From contig JANBTH010000625.1 in NCBI GenBank assembly GCA_027578815.1, positions 1 to 13,532 of the forward strand: DNA of 13,532 nucleotides. The letters run 5' to 3'. The stretch is from Coemansia sp. RSA 1804. Taxonomy: Eukaryota; Kickxellomycota; Kickxellomycetes; Kickxellales; Kickxellaceae. This document shows positions 10,658-13,532 of the stretch, piece after piece. A program made the position numbers and the translations under genes. A model generated the notes under the pieces. That model saw only the letters and a program-made list of their open reading frames with translations, did not search any database and was not told the DNA's origin. Every line of letters begins with the position of its first letter. Within the stretch, counting starts at the first letter, position 1.

Positions 10658-12865
10658 TTACTTTCTATGCTTGGTGCGCTTTTTTGTTCGTATGGCAATG
10701 GATTCCCTTTCGTCACCAGCACCGCCATCGATAGACGTTGGCTGCGTCTGTACTCCACTAGTCGGCCGGGCTAGCGGCGGTGGATTGGCAGCAATGCCTG
10801 GGGGAAGCAGACTGGCATCCATAAAGCCCCTGGCAAAGTTGATGTTGGCATGGCGCTGCCTGTTTATATCGTCCAAAAATCTTGCAGCAATGTATTTGCC
10901 ATTCTCGTAGAACAAGAACCTGTACATTGCATTGAGAACCGCTGTTGTAGCTCCCAGGCAGCTTGGAATGCCAAAGTGTTTAAGGTAGGAATCTTCATGA
11001 GTCAGACAGCCCGGTCTTGCTGCTGCTGTTGTTAGAGGTTTAACAAAGTTGAATCCATGGGGAAGATCTTCGTCATCGTCCATAGTACCATTGAATGTGG
11101 CAAGAGCATACAGGGCCGTGTAAAATGCTGATTCCATATCATGCATAATTCCACGCAATGACGTACCAAGAAGTAACTGAATACTCATAAATAATGATGT
11201 CCCTGTGATCGGGTCGTGTTTTGCCTCCTCTTCGAATACCACAGCTCTGTCGAAATGCCAAATCTGCTCTATTTCTTCAATTCTAGCTGATTGAACATTG
11301 TTAAGGAATTTGGCGTACCCCCAGTCGATGACCTTGGCTCTTCCATTCCTTATTGCGATGTTACCTGGCGAAATATCTCTGTGGAGAACGCCGGCAGAGT
11401 AGGCCTTCGCAATACAATCAGAAGTCTGCCTAATTGCGTCGCAAATGATCGTCTCTAATACTTGTTGGTTTCCATGATTCAGTCTGTGGCTGCGAGCTAA
11501 TTCCTCAATTGTCTCTCCACAATTTTCGATGATGACGAACTCGAGCCTGTATCCAAAGCTATTCCTCTTGATAACGCCACTTAAATATACTTCTGGAATT
11601 AGCTCCTCGCAGGTGCTTTCCAGGAGCTGGTATATCGCCCCCTCGGGCAGACGAGTAACTGGATTCCAGGTTAGCTTTAAAATCCCAGCTTTTCCCTTGA
11701 ACGTAACATAGTGCATATAGGATGCACGCAAGAGAATTGGGACTGGGCGTGCAATGCGGTTCTGCAACCCTGCAATTCTCTGGCCAGCATACACGCCTGA
11801 AAACTCAATCTCAGTAGTGCCATCCTCTTTAGGCTCGGAAAAGGACATGCCAAGGAAATCACCTTGAATCTCACAGAGATGTCCGAATTCGGTTGCGCCT
11901 AGCGTCAAGACAAACCATAGCATTCTTAGAGCCCTTGCTACATTTTTTGGTGGTTCTTTGTGAGCAGAGAAAAGGATAGGATCCAAGGAAGTAACCATAA
12001 CACTCTTCCTTGTAAAAACGGCTAGCAACAGCATGCGTCCTTGAAGGAGAAAAATCGGAACAAAAACCCTTGTTATCTGTGCTGTCCATACTTGGAGAGC
12101 ATAATCGCCGATTTGTCCGAGAGTCTTTGATACAATAGAATATCCTATGCTACCCCATTTTGCCTCTAGAACGATATGTGCAGTTGTAAAGTCCTCGATA
12201 GTAGAACTATCAAAATAAAAAACCCCATCAGGCTTTACGCTAGAACCAGGGACATTTTGATACTGGCTGTCAATGTATGTAAGTCCCGTCGTCTGTTTTA
12301 CTCCTGGCCAAGCAGATTTATCTGTGCTTTCCATCCATTCAAAGAGCGACTCAAAGTGCTTCGTAAGCGCCTTTTCAGACTGGGCCCTGCTTATTCCTGA
12401 TGAAGCAACAAGACCAGCCTCAAGCATAGTCTCATGTGCTTGCATCGGGTACTGAAGATTACTTCCCGAAATTTTAGGTGCTATGCTCGCAATATCATCA
12501 AAAAGCCCCTTGGCTGCCTCGCCAGACGAACCCTCGGAAACGGCAGGAGCACCAGCAGCAGAAGCAGCAGCGTTAAATGCATGGTAGCTAGCAGCAAGCC
12601 CCAGGTTATTGAAAAGCACCAATGGTGTAATATAGTCGACTTTCCCCTTGAGTGCATCACTAATTTTCTTACGGCAATCATCCCTTTCCAGATCGTCAGC
12701 ATGCGCAACAATGCTCTCTGTTGTTAACCTTGTGCGAATGGCTGAAGGGGTGCTCAAATAGCCGGCCAATGCCACCGATTGACCCTGCGAGTGTACAGGC
12801 GTCACATAAGAACCCCTTTCTGGATGCTCTCCTATTGGATCCGTAGGCTGTGGTAAATCCGACAT
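10658..12865 (-). CDS. FunK1-type fungal protein kinase with PD-(D/E)XK-like N-terminal motif
   Basis: The protein has 735 residues from one exon. The start is ATG 12865 (MSDLPQPTDP); the frame is open a few codons further but has no ATG there. The kinase half is typical of FunK1, a fungal family related to eukaryotic-like kinases and expanded in many fungi, with substrates unknown. Visible landmarks are AGILKLTW with the likely ATP-site Lys397, a following acidic helix (PEGAIYQLLE), the catalytic loop GVLHRDISPGNIAI with Asp497 and Asn502, and KVIDWGYAK with Asp514 in place of DFG. Then come GTSLFMS and HDMESAFY, a FunK1 hallmark. The N-terminal half has KPDG (Asp213) and, 21 residues on, LEAKW (Glu234, Lys236), followed by QIGDYALQVWTAQITR and VFVPIFLLQG. 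This order resembles a PD-(D/E)XK nuclease core. The C terminus ends in a basic cluster (TKKRTKHRK) that could be a nuclear signal. The gene lacks introns, unlike the F-BAR gene, which suits an expanding family. The family call is firm, the role unknown. Confidence 0.9.
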   Translation of the reverse strand: MSDLPQPTDPIGEHPERGSYVTPVHSQGQSVALAGYLSTPSAIRTRLTTESIVAHADDLERDDCRKKISDALKGKVDYITPLVLFNNLGLAASYHAFNAAASAAGAPAVSEGSSGEAAKGLFDDIASIAPKISGSNLQYPMQAHETMLEAGLVASSGISRAQSEKALTKHFESLFEWMESTDKSAWPGVKQTTGLTYIDSQYQNVPGSSVKPDGVFYFDSSTIEDFTTAHIVLEAKWGSIGYSIVSKTLGQIGDYALQVWTAQITRVFVPIFLLQGRMLLLAVFTRKSVMVTSLDPILFSAHKEPPKNVARALRMLWFVLTLGATEFGHLCEIQGDFLGMSFSEPKEDGTTEIEFSGVYAGQRIAGLQNRIARPVPILLRASYMHYVTFKGKAGILKLTWNPVTRLPEGAIYQLLESTCEELIPEVYLSGVIKRNSFGYRLEFVIIENCGETIEELARSHRLNHGNQQVLETIICDAIRQTSDCIAKAYSAGVLHRDISPGNIAIRNGRAKVIDWGYAKFLNNVQSARIEEIEQIWHFDRAVVFEEEAKHDPITGTSLFMSIQLLLGTSLRGIMHDMESAFYTALYALATFNGTMDDDEDLPHGFNFVKPLTTAAARPGCLTHEDSYLKHFGIPSCLGATTAVLNAMYRFLFYENGKYIAARFLDDINRQRHANINFARGFMDASLLPPGIAANPPPLARPTSGVQTQPTSIDGGAGDERESIAIRTKKRTKHRK

Positions 12866-13189
12866 TTGGAAAATAAACAAAAAGTCAATACAAATAGAAA
12901 AAGTTACTAGTGTTGCAAGTGGTATATGATGACCACGTATAGATACTAAACAAGTGGATGTTTTACTTAGTAAAAGAATATCAAGAAAGATTTAGACAAT
13001 GAAATCATCTCATCACATTGGACGGACGATTTCTCATCTTAAATACTATAAAATGTTAGCAAGTAAAGTCGCTTGTCTACATGTAAAACATGGTGAGCCT
13101 GTTATTTCCTTACATGAGTGGTGTCATTATTGTGAGTAATGATAAGAATGCATGTGTTGTTATTTAAACAATAAGACGATCCGTTGGGA

Positions 13190-13265
13190 TTTGATCCTTG
13201 GAAGAACAAAGGCATTCATCATTGCATGACGTGTGAGATTGGCAATATGCCCGCCAGGGATCAAA
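13190..13265. repeat. Imperfect inverted repeat / potential stem-loop
   Basis: Outer arms are TTTGATCCTTGG (13190-13201) and CCAGGGATCAAA (13254-13265), pairing at 11 of 12 positions, with the twelfth a possible G-U pair. Inside them GGCAT (13211-13215) pairs with ATGCC (13247-13251), and ATTGC (13221-13225) with GCAAT (13242-13246). The arms are nested in the right order, so one extended hairpin can form. Function is unknown; it may be the remnant of a short mobile element or an RNA-gene-derived repeat. Confidence 0.5.
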
Positions 13266-13497
13266 CTTAAACAGTATTGTCTGTAGGGGTTTCTATGTTT
13301 CTCCAATATTAGGCTCAGTATATTCCTCTTGATCTGCTGGTTCGACAGTGTAAGCACATGTTTAATTTAGAAATGAAATATAAAAGTAAAGAAATTGAGC
13401 CAAGACATTAGAGATATGTGTTTGAATGGGGTTTCAAGTGGAATATAAAAAGTAAGTTATTTACTATAAGGAAACCTATCAAACTACTATTCAGGAC

Positions 13498-13514
13498 AAG
13501 CCGCGGCTTTTATA
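13498..13514 (-). promoter_or_regulatory. GC palindrome overlapping a TATA-like box
   Basis: AAGCCGCGGCTT (13498-13509) is a perfect 12-bp palindrome. It overlaps TATAAAAG read on the minus strand (13514-13507). It is about 640 nt from the FunK1 start, so it could serve a long 5' leader or a gene outside the window, or it may be chance. Confidence 0.2.
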
Positions 13515-13532
13515 CGTTGGCGCTCATTGTCC

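Larger units (their letters stand above)
12866..13532. other. Intergenic region, no gene seen
   Basis: These 667 nt lie upstream of the FunK1 start and reach the right edge. They are AT-rich and contain no frame I would call coding: the longest, on the minus strand at 13160-13357, has 65 codons and no recognisable motif. Items of note are a 7-bp-arm palindrome at 12961-12975, the stem-loop at 13190-13265, and the palindrome/TATA-like pair near 13498-13514. The FunK1 promoter should lie here. Confidence 0.65.

Noticed and set aside
12866..12880. Five extra N-terminal codons of the FunK1 protein from TTG at 12880
   Set aside because: This is not an ATG; the ATG at 12865 gives a natural start.
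12961..12975. Palindrome TTTTACT-T-AGTAAAA
   Set aside because: AT-rich dyads of this length are expected by chance in this intergenic DNA.
12925..13020. C/D-box snoRNA suggested by ATGATGA near 12927
   Set aside because: No CTGA D box at a usable distance and no terminal stem.
13190..13350. tRNA gene suggested by TTTGATCC and GGTTCGA-like strings
   Set aside because: No cloverleaf, A box or acceptor stem could be arranged on either strand.
13160..13357. 65-codon minus-strand frame near the right edge
   Set aside because: No recognisable motif; it spans the stem-loop and has no supporting splice sites.

Overview
This is nuclear DNA from a fungus. Every gene recognised lies on the minus strand. 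The evidence for a eukaryote is a full-size PIKK checkpoint kinase of the ATR/Rad3/Mec1 type, short spliceosomal introns (about 55 to 200 nt, donors GTAAGT, GTAAGA, GTAAG and GTATTT), a CAG-coded glutamine tract, and AT-rich intergenic DNA. The evidence for a fungus in particular is a FunK1-type protein kinase, a family known almost only from fungi. The ATR C terminus closely resembles fission-yeast Rad3, but I cannot name the lineage; an early-diverging fungus is possible.

Layout from left to right (all genes read right to left). (1) 1-735: first three exons of an F-BAR (FCH) domain protein with a glutamine-rich N terminus; the rest lies off the left edge. (2) 736-1571: non-coding, holding the 5' side of the F-BAR gene and the 3' flank of the kinase gene. 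(3) 1572 to about 9066: one uninterrupted exon of more than 7 kb coding for the ATR/Rad3/Mec1 kinase (HEAT-like repeats, UME, FAT, PI3K-like kinase, FATC). Its 5' end is unresolved: the open frame runs past the first ATG (8738) to a stop at 9087-9089 with no further ATG, and a good branch-point/acceptor pair precedes it. (4) 9523-10230: a three-exon unit coding for an unrecognised, helix-rich 174-residue protein. It is either a separate small gene or, as I think likely, the 5' exons of the ATR gene. (5) 10231-10657: non-coding, FunK1 3' flank. (6) 10658-12865: an intronless FunK1-type kinase of 735 residues, with a PD-(D/E)XK-like motif in its N-terminal half and a basic C-terminal tail. (7) 12866-13532: no gene seen; it contains an imperfect stem-loop and a GC palindrome overlapping a TATA-like box.

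The neighbours do not form a pathway. F-BAR proteins act at membrane and septum, ATR in the DNA replication and damage checkpoint, and FunK1 proteins are of unknown biochemical role. The points most worth following are the 5' structure of the ATR gene, the alternative acceptors in the 9523-10230 unit, and the nuclease-like motif in front of the FunK1 kinase domain.
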